Source: Rhizobium sp. NLR16a (GTDB lineage: Bacteria; Pseudomonadota; Alphaproteobacteria; Rhizobiales; Rhizobiaceae). Taken from it: 64,000 nt of DNA. Where the stretch lies: contig NZ_CP072865.1 in assembly GCF_017948245.1 (NCBI RefSeq), positions 3,001,501-3,065,500 on the forward strand. Direction: 5' to 3'. The stretch's first letter is position 1. Each line of letters starts with the position of its first letter. Both the position numbers and the translations under genes were made by a program. Under the pieces are notes generated by a model, which saw only the letters and a list, made by a program, of their open reading frames with translations, was not told where the DNA came from and did not search any database. This document shows, piece by piece, positions 10,094-18,659 of the stretch.

Positions 10094-11782
10094 ATGAGCC
10101 AGCAACCTGTTCCGCTCAAGTTGACGGCCAGAAGATTCGTCCGCGCGGTCAAGATATTCATGACCTCGGATGTCGGCAGGCGAGCCAGGCTCCTTCTCGT
10201 CGCCCTGGTCGCCCTTTTTGGCGGCATCAGCGCCCTGAATGTCGTCAACAGCTACGTCGGCCGATACTTCATGACGGCAATCGCCGAAAAGCAAACTGCC
10301 GAATTCATCCGTCAGGCGATCCTCTATACTGGCGCATTCGCCGCTTCGACGATCGTTGCGGTCATAGCGCGGCTCGCCGAGGAAAGACTGGCATTGCTCT
10401 GGCGAGAGTTCCTCACCCGCCGCGCGATCGGCTTCTATATGAGCGACGGCACCTTCTACCGGGTCGGGGTGCGAGGCAAGCTCTCGCACCCCGACCAGCG
10501 AATTGCCGAGGACATCAAGGCCTTCACGATCACCACGCTTTCCTTCGTGCTGATGCTCCTCAACAGCGCGCTGACGATCCTGACCTTTTCCAGCGTGCTG
10601 TGGCTGATCAGTCCGCTGCTTTTTATTGCGGCTGTCGTTTACGCGGCCTTCGGATCCTACATGACAATCGTGCTGGGCCGCCCCTTGATCAACCTCAACC
10701 ATGATCAGCTCGACGGCGAAGCAGCCTTCCGGTCCAGTCTCATCCGCGTGCGGGAGAACGCAGAGTCGATCGTGATCGCGGGAGAAGAGCAACGCCACGC
10801 AAACCTGCTGTTGAGACAGTTCGATGCACTCGCGGCGAACTTCAGACGCATCATCGTCGTCAATCGCAACGTCGGCTACTTCACCACCGGCTACAACTGG
10901 ATGATACAGATCATACCGGTCGTCATCATTGCGCCAGCCTTCTTCCGCGGCGACATGGAATTCGGTGTGATCACCCAGTCGGCCGCAGCGTTTGCGATGC
11001 TGGTCGGCGCATTCTCGTTCATTGTCAGACAGTTCAATTCGATCTCGAACTTTGCGACGGTCGTAGCGCGCATCAGTTCGCTTTTGGAAGCAATCGAGGA
11101 AGCTGGCGAAGCGTCAACAACAGACGTGGACGTTTACGAAACCGAAGGCAAGCTCGCCTATGAACAGCTTACGCTGACGTCGCCGACACAAGAGATACTG
11201 CTGAAGAACCTGTCGATGGTCGTCCCGATCGACACGCGATTGATCGTCGCGGGAGAGGGCGAAGCTGCGGGCACGGCGTTGTTCCGGGTCACTGCGGGAA
11301 TTGGCGCCTGCGGAACCGGACGCGTCCGCCGCCCGCCGCGCGAGCATATGCGCTTCATCGCCCAGCGCTCCTATTTCGCTCCCGGAACGTTGCGCCAGAT
11401 TTTGGTGCCGACGGAGCGCCCGACGGAAGAGCCGGATGACGAGATCCTTGGCCTGCTCAAGAGGCTCGGTCTTGCCCGCCCCCTGACCTCCACTGACCTC
11501 GACGAGGATCAGGACTGGTCGACACTATTGTCACCGCGCGAGCAACAGCTGATTGCGATTGCCAGCGTGCTGATCACGGCTCCATCCTATGTCGTTGTGG
11601 AAAAAGCCGACACCATCTTCGGCCACGAGCTTCTGGCCGAAATCCTGAAGCTTCTCGCGGACCGGAAAATCGCATGCATCAACTTCGCGGAAGCGGACGC
11701 TCCGCGCGCCGCTTATGATGCCGTTCTCGAATATCATGCGGACGGCTCCTGGAGGTGGATCGACCAAGGAAAACGGCCCTGA
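10094..11782 (+). CDS. BacA/YddA-like ABC permease with a degenerate ATPase domain
   Basis: A 562-residue half-transporter. Residues 30-335 form a membrane domain of the SbmA/BacA/YddA type (helices near 33-53, 75-95, 148-195 and 268-312, with the ...HPDQRIAEDI... loop conserved in this family). Residues 355-555 align along their whole length with a nucleotide-binding domain but lack its motifs. The Walker A position reads GEGEAAGTAL (387-396, no Lys), the signature reads LSPREQQL (479-486), the Walker B end reads VVVEK (Asp to Glu, Glu to Lys, 500-504), and the switch His is missing (INFAEA near 529). It should not hydrolyse ATP normally. True BacA/SbmA proteins have no ATPase domain and run on the proton gradient, so this may be an evolutionary intermediate. 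GGAGG lies five bases before the ATG. Substrate unknown; peptides are plausible. Confidence 0.8.
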   Translation: MSQQPVPLKLTARRFVRAVKIFMTSDVGRRARLLLVALVALFGGISALNVVNSYVGRYFMTAIAEKQTAEFIRQAILYTGAFAASTIVAVIARLAEERLALLWREFLTRRAIGFYMSDGTFYRVGVRGKLSHPDQRIAEDIKAFTITTLSFVLMLLNSALTILTFSSVLWLISPLLFIAAVVYAAFGSYMTIVLGRPLINLNHDQLDGEAAFRSSLIRVRENAESIVIAGEEQRHANLLLRQFDALAANFRRIIVVNRNVGYFTTGYNWMIQIIPVVIIAPAFFRGDMEFGVITQSAAAFAMLVGAFSFIVRQFNSISNFATVVARISSLLEAIEEAGEASTTDVDVYETEGKLAYEQLTLTSPTQEILLKNLSMVVPIDTRLIVAGEGEAAGTALFRVTAGIGACGTGRVRRPPREHMRFIAQRSYFAPGTLRQILVPTERPTEEPDDEILGLLKRLGLARPLTSTDLDEDQDWSTLLSPREQQLIAIASVLITAPSYVVVEKADTIFGHELLAEILKLLADRKIACINFAEADAPRAAYDAVLEYHADGSWRWIDQGKRP

Positions 11783-11913
11783 CGGTCGTGGTGCGCACCG
11801 CTTTATCAAATTCTCATCCGGCGACCGCGAGCGGCCTCCCTTGTGACCAATGACACCGAAGTGTCGTCGGCCCTCCGGGAGCCCCTGCGGGGCTGGGGAG
11901 ATCGATGATGCCG

Positions 11914-12141
11914 TCATGGGAAGCTCAGGTCCAAACCGAGCATCCTGCTAAGCACGAAGGCGACGAGCCCCACGGCCAGGACCGCTAGCACGAAGACTGC
12001 GGCCATCGTGACGCCCGTGCGCAGTACCGCTCGCCTCTCCCCCTTCTCGCCTTGATCGTGATGCCACTTGATGGCGAAGAACATGGCTATGCCTAACGCG
12101 AGAACCTTGAAGGTAACGAAGACTATAGGGACCCAATCCAA
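11914..12141 (-). CDS. Small two-helix membrane protein of unknown function
   Basis: A 75-residue protein with two hydrophobic stretches (about residues 4-23 and 45-66) separated by a charged loop HHDQGEKGERRAVLR, so a small inner-membrane hairpin protein. The start is a TTG at 12141, preceded by AGGAGA about nine bases upstream, which supports translation. I do not recognise a named family. It stands alone, converging with the ABC-like permease gene. Confidence 0.5.
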   Translation of the reverse strand: MDWVPIVFVTFKVLALGIAMFFAIKWHHDQGEKGERRAVLRTGVTMAAVFVLAVLAVGLVAFVLSRMLGLDLSFP

Positions 12142-12639
12142 ACAACGACTCTCCTATGCATCAGCTAGGCGCCTTATGCTCGCATCTTAGGCAAATGCAT
12201 ATTTCTTATTACGCAATGCTGATATGTAGCAGCAGGTGGCGGCTTGCGGGCCTGTATCGTTGGGTTCAGGAATGACCGCTTAGGGCGACAGCAGACTTCA
12301 GCCGCGTGTTTGCTCCCGGCAATTGGATAGTGGTCGATATCCAATGCCGCTCGGCGACCACTCGGTGCCTGAGGTAGCAACCGGCCCCGGCAAAGTACGG
12401 CGTAAAATCGCGTGTCCCCATGGAACTATTGCCCTCAGGCCAGCTTTCACAATTATCTCAGGGATGGAGCGAATGACGGCACAATCCCAGAAGGCAATAG
12501 CGCATCGAAGTGCGCTTGGGCTGCTATTCCGCCTGGCTCTCGACCACACGCGTAGCAAACTTCGAGTACGCGGCCGGCAGGAGCGTTTGTATCGACGCAT
12601 GGCGCCGATACACGGAAGACTGTTGTCAACGATGAACGG
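12142..12639. other. Intergenic region, no supported gene
   Basis: About 500 bases of moderately AT-rich sequence upstream of rlpA. Overlapping short open frames on both strands show no domain and no good ribosome binding site. It presumably contains the rlpA promoter, which I could not pin down. Confidence 0.4.
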
Positions 12640-13740
12640 ATGGCTGTTGATGTAAGTGCTGCAAAGGGCTTGCGATGGCTGGCGATCATGGCGGTCTGCG
12701 CATGCTGTGCCTGTACGACCACACAAACACCGAACACGTATCGCAGCAAAGGATATGTTTCCGAGAAGGTTTACGGTGTGACGGCGAGCCCGCGACCCGC
12801 CCACGGCAGGAATATTCGCAAGGGTGGTGGCCGTTATACCGTCGGCAAGCCCTACGTGGTGAAAGGCAAACTTTACTCACCGAAGGAGGACCCGAGTTAC
12901 GACAGGAATGGTGTCGCTTCCTGGTACGGCTCAGCGTTTCATGGTCGCTTGACTGCAAATGGCGAAGTTTACGACAGGCATCACCTTTCCGCCGCGCATC
13001 CCACCCTCCCTTTGCCCAGCTACGTGAGGGTGACCAATCTTGAAAACGGTTCGTCGCTCATCGTGCGTGTTAACGATCGCGGTCCCTACCATAGGGGCCG
13101 CATCATCGACCTTTCCAGCAAGGCAGCAGATTTGCTGGACCTGAAGCACCATGGCACGGCCTTTGTTCGGGTCCAGTATGTAGGCCGCGCCCGCTCGGAC
13201 GGACATGATATGCCTTTTCTTATGGCGTCCTACGTCAGGAAGCCAGATCGCCACCAGGACATCAAACCAGAGCCTCGGATCGCGACCGACGTGACGGTAG
13301 CCTCGAACCAGTCGGCCGGCGGTCATTTCTCGTCGTCACGGGCGAACCCTGCCATCAAGGCGATGAGCGCCTCCTACCAGCCGGGGGCAATCGCCGCGGC
13401 GGCGTTTCAGACATTCGGGCAATTCGTGATGTTCCCTGAGATCGGCCCTACCACCTTTGAGCGGACGCCCGAATTCGCTCCATCGATGCCGCGACAAAAA
13501 TACTTCCTGAACGAGGATAGTGATGACCGTGAGCGCGGCTCCTGCGAGGTTCAGGCTCTCCCGTTACAGGGTGTCAATCGCAATGTGCGTCTGACGGTGG
13601 TTGTCTTGATAAAGCGACGCCGCTCTCGACTCAGAGGCCACCGCCGGCGAGGAATAGCAATGGTTCTTCCCTGGAGTGCGCAAGAAGCCGCCACGAGACA
13701 TGCCCACCCGCGGCGATCGTGCCAGGATAGCCGCCGATAG
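12640..13740 (+). CDS. rlpA: RlpA-family septal lytic transglycosylase-like lipoprotein
   Basis: A 366-residue frame. Residues 10-25 are a hydrophobic leader ending in a Cys-rich LAIMAVCACCAC stretch, compatible with a lipoprotein signal. Residues 85-175 are the double-psi beta-barrel domain: GVASWYGSAFHGRLTANGE, the RVTNLENGSSLIVRVNDRGPY core and GRIIDLSSKAADLL. RlpA proteins are outer-membrane lipoproteins that cleave denuded peptidoglycan at the septum. No SPOR domain is visible. The last 65 residues are Arg-rich and unlike the rest; they read antisense through a decayed panE fragment (13575-13768), so the C-terminus looks like run-on translation after an ancient rearrangement. A second in-frame ATG at 12688 would lose part of the leader. 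Confidence 0.78.
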   Translation: MAVDVSAAKGLRWLAIMAVCACCACTTTQTPNTYRSKGYVSEKVYGVTASPRPAHGRNIRKGGGRYTVGKPYVVKGKLYSPKEDPSYDRNGVASWYGSAFHGRLTANGEVYDRHHLSAAHPTLPLPSYVRVTNLENGSSLIVRVNDRGPYHRGRIIDLSSKAADLLDLKHHGTAFVRVQYVGRARSDGHDMPFLMASYVRKPDRHQDIKPEPRIATDVTVASNQSAGGHFSSSRANPAIKAMSASYQPGAIAAAAFQTFGQFVMFPEIGPTTFERTPEFAPSMPRQKYFLNEDSDDRERGSCEVQALPLQGVNRNVRLTVVVLIKRRRSRLRGHRRRGIAMVLPWSAQEAATRHAHPRRSCQDSRR

Positions 13741-13768
13741 CGCCCGGGCCCATGATCGCGATCCGCAT
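13575..13768 (-). pseudogene. Decayed 2-dehydropantoate 2-reductase (panE/apbA) 5' fragment
   Basis: From an ATG at 13768 the minus strand reads MRIAIMGPGAIGGYPG, the characteristic Rossmann N-terminus of PanE/ApbA (family pattern MRIxxxGxGAxGGYxG). It continues with degenerate sequence to GGL-stop-VES, where the family normally has a GLRxES-like segment, and ends at another stop soon after. The rest of the enzyme (about 240 residues) is absent. It overlaps the 3' end of rlpA in antisense. This is my own reading of motif similarity. Confidence 0.5.
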
Positions 13769-13893
13769 GCCCCCGTCGACAAAAGCCGTGGCTGTAAAAT
13801 CAATATAGCAATTCTACCGCCCCAGAGCAGAATCAAATGCTAAGTCCGGGGTGGCTGTCATGATGGCGGATCGCAAGGCATATTAGCAACAAG

Positions 13894-13919
13894 AAAAAAG
13901 CCCGCTTTCGCGGGCTTTT
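13894..13919 (-). terminator. Intrinsic terminator of tRNA-Pro
   Basis: Arms AGCCCGC/GCGGGCT around a short TTTC loop, with A-rich sequence on the left and TTTT on the right, so it has a T tail when read on either strand. It lies directly downstream of the minus-strand tRNA-Pro. Confidence 0.75.
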
Positions 13920-13923
13920 CGGC

Positions 13924-14000
13924 TGGTCGGAGTGGAGTGATTCGAACACTCGACCCCCACGTCCCGAACGTGGTGCGCTACCAGACTGCGCTACACTCCG
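13924..14000 (-). tRNA. tRNA-Pro (anticodon CGG)
   Basis: A 77-nt cloverleaf on the minus strand. The acceptor stem CGGAGTG pairs with CACTCCG, the anticodon stem CCACG/CGTGG encloses loop TTCGGGA (anticodon CGG), the T-arm contains GTTCGAATC, and the CCA end is encoded (TGG at 13924-13926). An intrinsic terminator follows immediately. Confidence 0.95.
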
Positions 14001-14263
14001 TGACCAGCGGCGCTTCTATAGAACAGCCTATCTGGTTGCACAAGCACCAAATTTCAAAAAGCCGAGGGATTTTTTGACGGGTTGATGACAGCGGCCGGAA
14101 GAGGCCGCTGCTTGCAAAAAGACACACCGCAAGCAAATCGAACGGAAGTGCAAAAGGGGCAATTTTCTTTTGCCGGGTTCCGCGCTAAAGGGCTCGGCGG
14201 GACAGGCGAAACCGTCGCGACGGCGGCTTCGCAGCCATTGCGCTAGAGATCAGGGACGACACG

Positions 14264-14671
14264 ATGAAACTCCGCACCATTACCGCGGCCGGGATTGCAA
14301 TTGCGCTTGCCGGATGCACGACCATACCTTCCGCCGGCAATCCGATCGAGGCCCGCTGGGTCGGCAAATCGGCCGGCATCTTCTTTGCCGCCTACGGGCC
14401 GCCGATCAGCGATCGCGAGGAAGGTGCGAGCACCATCTATACCTGGCGCGGCGGCTACAAGACCGTGCGCATTCCGGCGAAATATGCCGAGGGCGCCGAC
14501 GGCAAGCGCGGCAAGCAGATTTCCGCCGCCCGCACCGCCTATCTGCGCTGCCAGGCCGAAATCACCACCAATTCCGACTACACGATCCGCGACATCCGCA
14601 CCGTCGCCGACATCCCGGGCGTCAACGGCCCGTCCTATTGCGCCGAGTTCCTGGCGCCCGAACAGAAATAA
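14264..14671 (+). CDS. Putative lipoprotein of unknown function
   Basis: A 135-residue protein with a textbook lipoprotein signal: charged N-terminus MKLR, hydrophobic TAAGIAIALAGC with lipobox LAGC (cleavage before Cys18). The mature part contains WVGKSAGIFFAAYGPP and TIYTWRGGYKTVRIP. Such a 'G-x-YGxP-x-YxWRGG' arrangement recurs in small SmpA/OmlA-like or hypothetical envelope lipoproteins, but I cannot assign a family firmly. Two further Cys residues (in YLRCQAE and SYCAEF) could form a disulfide. It is monocistronic and followed by an intrinsic terminator. Confidence 0.7.
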   Translation: MKLRTITAAGIAIALAGCTTIPSAGNPIEARWVGKSAGIFFAAYGPPISDREEGASTIYTWRGGYKTVRIPAKYAEGADGKRGKQISAARTAYLRCQAEITTNSDYTIRDIRTVADIPGVNGPSYCAEFLAPEQK

Positions 14672-14698
14672 CGGACGCTTCGTCCGGCATGTGAGGAC

Positions 14699-14726
14699 AG
14701 GCGGCCCTGAGTGCCGCCTGTTTTCG
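14699..14726 (+). terminator. Intrinsic terminator after the lipoprotein gene
   Basis: Arms CAGGCGG/CCGCCTG with an 8-base loop, followed by TTTTCGTTT, 27 bases after the lipoprotein stop. Confidence 0.75.
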
Positions 14727-14872
14727 TTTGGGATCCACAAGTTCTGCCTCGAAGCATCCGCATGAATGGCAGTTGGAGATCGTTTCAGGCCAGCGGGTTC
14801 GCGCCCGTTGTCACGGAGCGAACGATGAGGTCAGCCTGTGCCGTGTGGCCCCCTTATCCGCGTCGATGGATC

Positions 14873-17800
14873 TCACCCCTCCGCCGGCCCGTAGAGGCCG
14901 AGCTCATCGAGAAGCGCCCGCTGCCGGTCGGCATTTTCGACCAGAAGGCCGGTGTAACGCGCGACGATCCGCGCGCGGTGTGCCGGGTCGGAGACGGCGG
15001 ACAGCGCGCCGGTGACGGCGGCGATCTTTTCCGAGGTCTGGCGCAGCTCTTCCAGAAGTGCGGCCTTGCCGCCGGCCTCCGCGACCACCTGCTTCGTCAC
15101 CTTGCCGATGCCGGCCGGCGTGCGGCTGCCGCCGGAGACGTAACCCTCCGGCAGGTCGCCCTTGAGATTGACGACTGTTTTAAACCGGATGACGTCGAAG
15201 ATCTGGTCGACCGCCTGCCTGGCGCCGGTCACCCGTGAGGGGTGGTCGGTGTCGGCGGCGGCGTGCGGCAGGAGTTCCAGCTTGCCCTTGTGGCGCTCCT
15301 CGAGCGGCAGGTAAGGCAGCATCGGGCCGCTCAGCGTGCCGGTCGCCGCGTCCCGGAAGAGGTCGGCGTCGATCGCCGCATGGGCGATCTTGCCCGACGA
15401 CAGGGCCGCGTCGAGCGCCTCGGCATCGACGACTTCGCCGCGGTCGTAATTGACCAGCACCGCGCCGTCCTTCATGGCGGAGAGCACCTGCGCATCGACG
15501 GTGCCGGCATTGGAATAGATGCCGGTCGATGCGTCCAGGCGGCCGAGGCCGATATGGACGGAGAGCACATCGGCGCCGCTTGCGGCTTCGACCGGGCTTG
15601 CGGCATAGTCGAAGCCTTCCGCCTCGATCCAGCGCCTGTGATGCTCGCGGGCATAGATCGCCACTTTCATGCCGAAGGCCTTGGCGAGCTTGGCGACTTC
15701 ACGGCCGATATTGCCGTAGCCGAGAACGGCGAGCTTGCGGCCCTCGAGCTTTGCCGTCGGAAAATCCTTGAGCTGGCGGCCGGTATCGAAATCGCCGCCG
15801 GCGACCATCCGGTGCAGCCGGTCGACCGGCAGGTCGGGAACGACCTTCAGGATCGCCTTCATCACCATCTGGGCGGTCGCCCGGCTGTTGATGCCGGGCG
15901 TGTTCATCAGGGCCGCAGTGCCGCCCTCGCCATTGCCGCCGCCCCAGGAGGCCGAGCCCATATTGCCAGTGCCGGCGCCGATGCGCACGCCGCCGAGCGG
16001 AAAGACCGAGGCCTTGGGAATGAAGGTCGCCGCCGCAATCAGCGCGTCGTACTGGCCCTTGTCGGTCTGCGGCAGGATCTCCGCCTCGGTGCTGAGGTTC
16101 GGCTGATAGAAGAAATGGATGCGGCCCTTTTCGAGGCTGGCGCGATCACCGAGCGGGCCGAGATGGAAGCTGCCGCCCTTCCCCTCGATATAGGCCTTGA
16201 CCTCGCTATAATCAGGCTCGCCGTCGGCGCCGAAGCGTAAGCCCACCAGATCGGCGATCAACACGGTATAAGCGCGGTGCGGATCGTCCTTGCGCACGGC
16301 GCCATCGGCCTTGACGGGCGCTTCGAAGGTGACGCCGTTCCTTGCCAGCTCCTCCTCGAGCACGACGATCTTGGCTCTGAGATAGGCGTATTGCAGATTA
16401 TCAAGCAGCGCGACGACATCGTCCGGTTCGCGGATGCCGCCGACCCAGGCGCGGTAATCGCCCGGCGTGCCGGGGAAGGCGTTGACGTAGCGGGCCGCGT
16501 CGAGGCCGGGCTCGTATTCGCCGTTCGGATGGGTGATGCCCTCATAGCCGAGCAGCTGCTTGGAACGGGCGATGATGCGGGCGTGGATGGCGGGATCGGT
16601 GATATCAGCGTCCTCGACCTTCAGCAGCGTCACCGCCGCCCCGCGCCGTTCGGCATCGGTGACGGTCAAGGACAGCAGCGGATGCGACTTGACCCATTCG
16701 TCGATGACGGCGCGATTGGCGGCGGAGCGACGGTTGAGCTCGACGACGGAGCCGACCCGGGCCTCCGACTGCAGCAGGCCGAAAGTGGTCTCGGCAAAGG
16801 CGAGCGCGCTGTAGGTGTTGATGACGCCGCCGAGCATGCGGTCTTCAGCCGCATCGTAGAATGGGCCGGCATCGACGGAGCGCTTGGCCGAAAACGGCTG
16901 GCGCGGATCGATCGGCGGGGCGATCTTCAGCTGGCGCGGGATCGCCCAGGCCGGATCCTGCTGGTTCTTCTCGATCAGCGCCAGCGCATGCGGCGTGAAG
17001 GAGGCGACGAAATAGCCCGAGATGCCGCCGATCGCCTTCTGGAACGGCATGAACAGGCAGCATTTCGCCATCACGGCGCTGACCAGTTCCGGCTCCCACG
17101 GCATGGCGCCGAGCATCGAGGTGGCGTCGAACACCGCATGGCGGTTGGCCGGGTCGCCGTCGAGCCAGCTCAAGAGCTCGCGGATCTCGCCGCTGGTATA
17201 GGCATTGGCCCCCGTCGTCTCGTGGCCGACGCCGACGAAGATCGACACGCCGAGGTCGGCAAGTTCGCCCGCCGTGGGGATCACGCCTTCGGAGGCGGCG
17301 AAATGAATGCGGCTCTCGCAGCCCTTTTCGGCGAAACGCTGCATCTCGATCAGCTGTGTCGCCCAGGACTGGCGGAAGAAGCCGGCGGCCTTCGACGGAT
17401 CGCTCTCCGGCCGCGGCGTATCGACATAGACGCGCTGGGAAGCGTCGTTGGCATTCATCAGGTGCTGGATGCAGACGGTGAAGCCGCTATGGCCGCCACC
17501 GAGCCCGACCGCCATGCGGTTGACCTTCGGGAAACCGAAATAGCGATGGATCGCCCGCATCATGTCGGTCAGGATCTTGTCGGCCGGATAGCCGCGATGC
17601 ATGCTGCGGGAAATCTCGGCCGTGGTGAAGCCGCCGATATCGTTGCCCCGATCGTCGAACTTGCGATAGGTCTTTTCGATCCAGGCGTCGAAGGCGATGC
17701 GCCGCAGGCGGCTATCGACTTCATCGGTCGTCGCATCGGTGATCGGCCCGACGCCGAAGAACGGGTTGGACGGCAGCTTCGGCGCGCCCGACGCGGTCTG

Positions 17801-17887
17801 TCGAAGGGCGCTCAATCGCTGTTCCTGCATCTGCGCGATATCTGTCATGGCCTGCCTGTCTGTTTGCGGAGCTGAAGTTGCCTTCAT
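14873..17887 (-). CDS. Phosphoserine aminotransferase-phosphoglycerate dehydrogenase fusion (SerC-SerA-like)
   Basis: A roughly 1004-residue protein made of two enzyme modules. The first 470 residues or so resemble SerC-type class V aminotransferases: HRGYPADKILTDMM and GLGGGHSGFTV align with the HRG and GGG-x-GxF elements of SerC, VFDATSMLGAMPW precedes the cofactor strand, and FMPFQKAIGG supplies the PLP lysine in the QK-x-x-G context. The C-terminal half is a D-2-hydroxyacid dehydrogenase: NAD motif GYGNIG, NYDRGEVVD with the catalytic Arg, and LPHAAADT with the catalytic His. These are consecutive serine-biosynthesis steps (3-phosphoglycerate oxidation, then transamination). Separate serA and serC normally exist in rhizobia, so the role is uncertain. 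ATG 17887 is used; ATG 17848 is an alternative, and neither has a strong ribosome binding site. Confidence 0.72.
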   Translation of the reverse strand: MKATSAPQTDRQAMTDIAQMQEQRLSALRQTASGAPKLPSNPFFGVGPITDATTDEVDSRLRRIAFDAWIEKTYRKFDDRGNDIGGFTTAEISRSMHRGYPADKILTDMMRAIHRYFGFPKVNRMAVGLGGGHSGFTVCIQHLMNANDASQRVYVDTPRPESDPSKAAGFFRQSWATQLIEMQRFAEKGCESRIHFAASEGVIPTAGELADLGVSIFVGVGHETTGANAYTSGEIRELLSWLDGDPANRHAVFDATSMLGAMPWEPELVSAVMAKCCLFMPFQKAIGGISGYFVASFTPHALALIEKNQQDPAWAIPRQLKIAPPIDPRQPFSAKRSVDAGPFYDAAEDRMLGGVINTYSALAFAETTFGLLQSEARVGSVVELNRRSAANRAVIDEWVKSHPLLSLTVTDAERRGAAVTLLKVEDADITDPAIHARIIARSKQLLGYEGITHPNGEYEPGLDAARYVNAFPGTPGDYRAWVGGIREPDDVVALLDNLQYAYLRAKIVVLEEELARNGVTFEAPVKADGAVRKDDPHRAYTVLIADLVGLRFGADGEPDYSEVKAYIEGKGGSFHLGPLGDRASLEKGRIHFFYQPNLSTEAEILPQTDKGQYDALIAAATFIPKASVFPLGGVRIGAGTGNMGSASWGGGNGEGGTAALMNTPGINSRATAQMVMKAILKVVPDLPVDRLHRMVAGGDFDTGRQLKDFPTAKLEGRKLAVLGYGNIGREVAKLAKAFGMKVAIYAREHHRRWIEAEGFDYAASPVEAASGADVLSVHIGLGRLDASTGIYSNAGTVDAQVLSAMKDGAVLVNYDRGEVVDAEALDAALSSGKIAHAAIDADLFRDAATGTLSGPMLPYLPLEERHKGKLELLPHAAADTDHPSRVTGARQAVDQIFDVIRFKTVVNLKGDLPEGYVSGGSRTPAGIGKVTKQVVAEAGGKAALLEELRQTSEKIAAVTGALSAVSDPAHRARIVARYTGLLVENADRQRALLDELGLYGPAEG

Positions 17888-18117
17888 GGTGAAGCGACTG
17901 TTCCGCCGAGACAACCTCATCTGCGCCGAACGACAGGCGAAACGCGTCATCGGGGTCGTATCGTTGATGATGGCGCGGGGGACGCGACGCGCTTTCCTGC
18001 CTGGAGATCGGCGGTACTGGGATGACGGAGGAGAAGTGGTGCTGCGGATGGAGGGGCAGACGTGGTGCCGCGAGCTGCATCGCCGGTGCGTCTGGCAACA
18101 AAGCCAACCACACTCTC

Positions 18118-18236
18118 CGTCGTCCCAGGGCTTGACCCTGGGATCCACAACCAAGGACGCGCGGACTGCTATTTCTTTGCCCCGATCCACCTCGTCCCAG
18201 CCGCATGGATCCCAGGGTCAAGCCCTGGGATGACGG
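18118..18236. repeat. REPIN-like pair of inverted palindromes
   Basis: Two copies of the hairpin CCCAGGG-CTTGA-CCCTGGG (at 18118-18149 and 18206-18236) face each other with a 56-bp spacer. Each is flanked by GATCC on one side and a GTC(A/G)TC/GATGACGG stretch on the other. It belongs to the family described at 19931-21570. Bases 18237-18659 hold no supported gene. Confidence 0.85.
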
Positions 18237-18659
18237 AGGAGAGGTGGTGCCCGGGATGGAGGAGGAGAGGTAGTGCCGGGGACCAAAAGCCTCGTCAGGG
18301 CGCGAAGCGAACCGTGAGCGCGGCGCCACAAAGCATCACAGCCGCAACCATCCCCGCACAAAAACGGGCTTGCCGCACGCAACCATCCGGCGTATGTCTT
18401 GCCCGTCGCGAAAAGCGACTGCCTCCCTTGATCCGCTCAGTGGCGGAGTAAACAGGTGGACGAATGGGTCGTCCAGGCGGTCGAGCACACGCCGGCCATG
18501 CGCTTCAGCCATGGTTCGGCCAGCACTCCCTGAAACCAGCGCCTGACGAGATCAGGCCTCATCGTGAGCCCTCGGCGTCGCGACGCAATTCCGTGATTTG
18601 AACGAAATCAGGGAAGCGCTGGCGAGCCTCCCGGCTTGCGTCGACCGTGGAACGCACCC

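Noticed and set aside
12323..12655. A 110-codon plus-strand frame upstream of rlpA
   Set aside because: No domain or ribosome binding site; overlaps the rlpA start and competing antisense frames.
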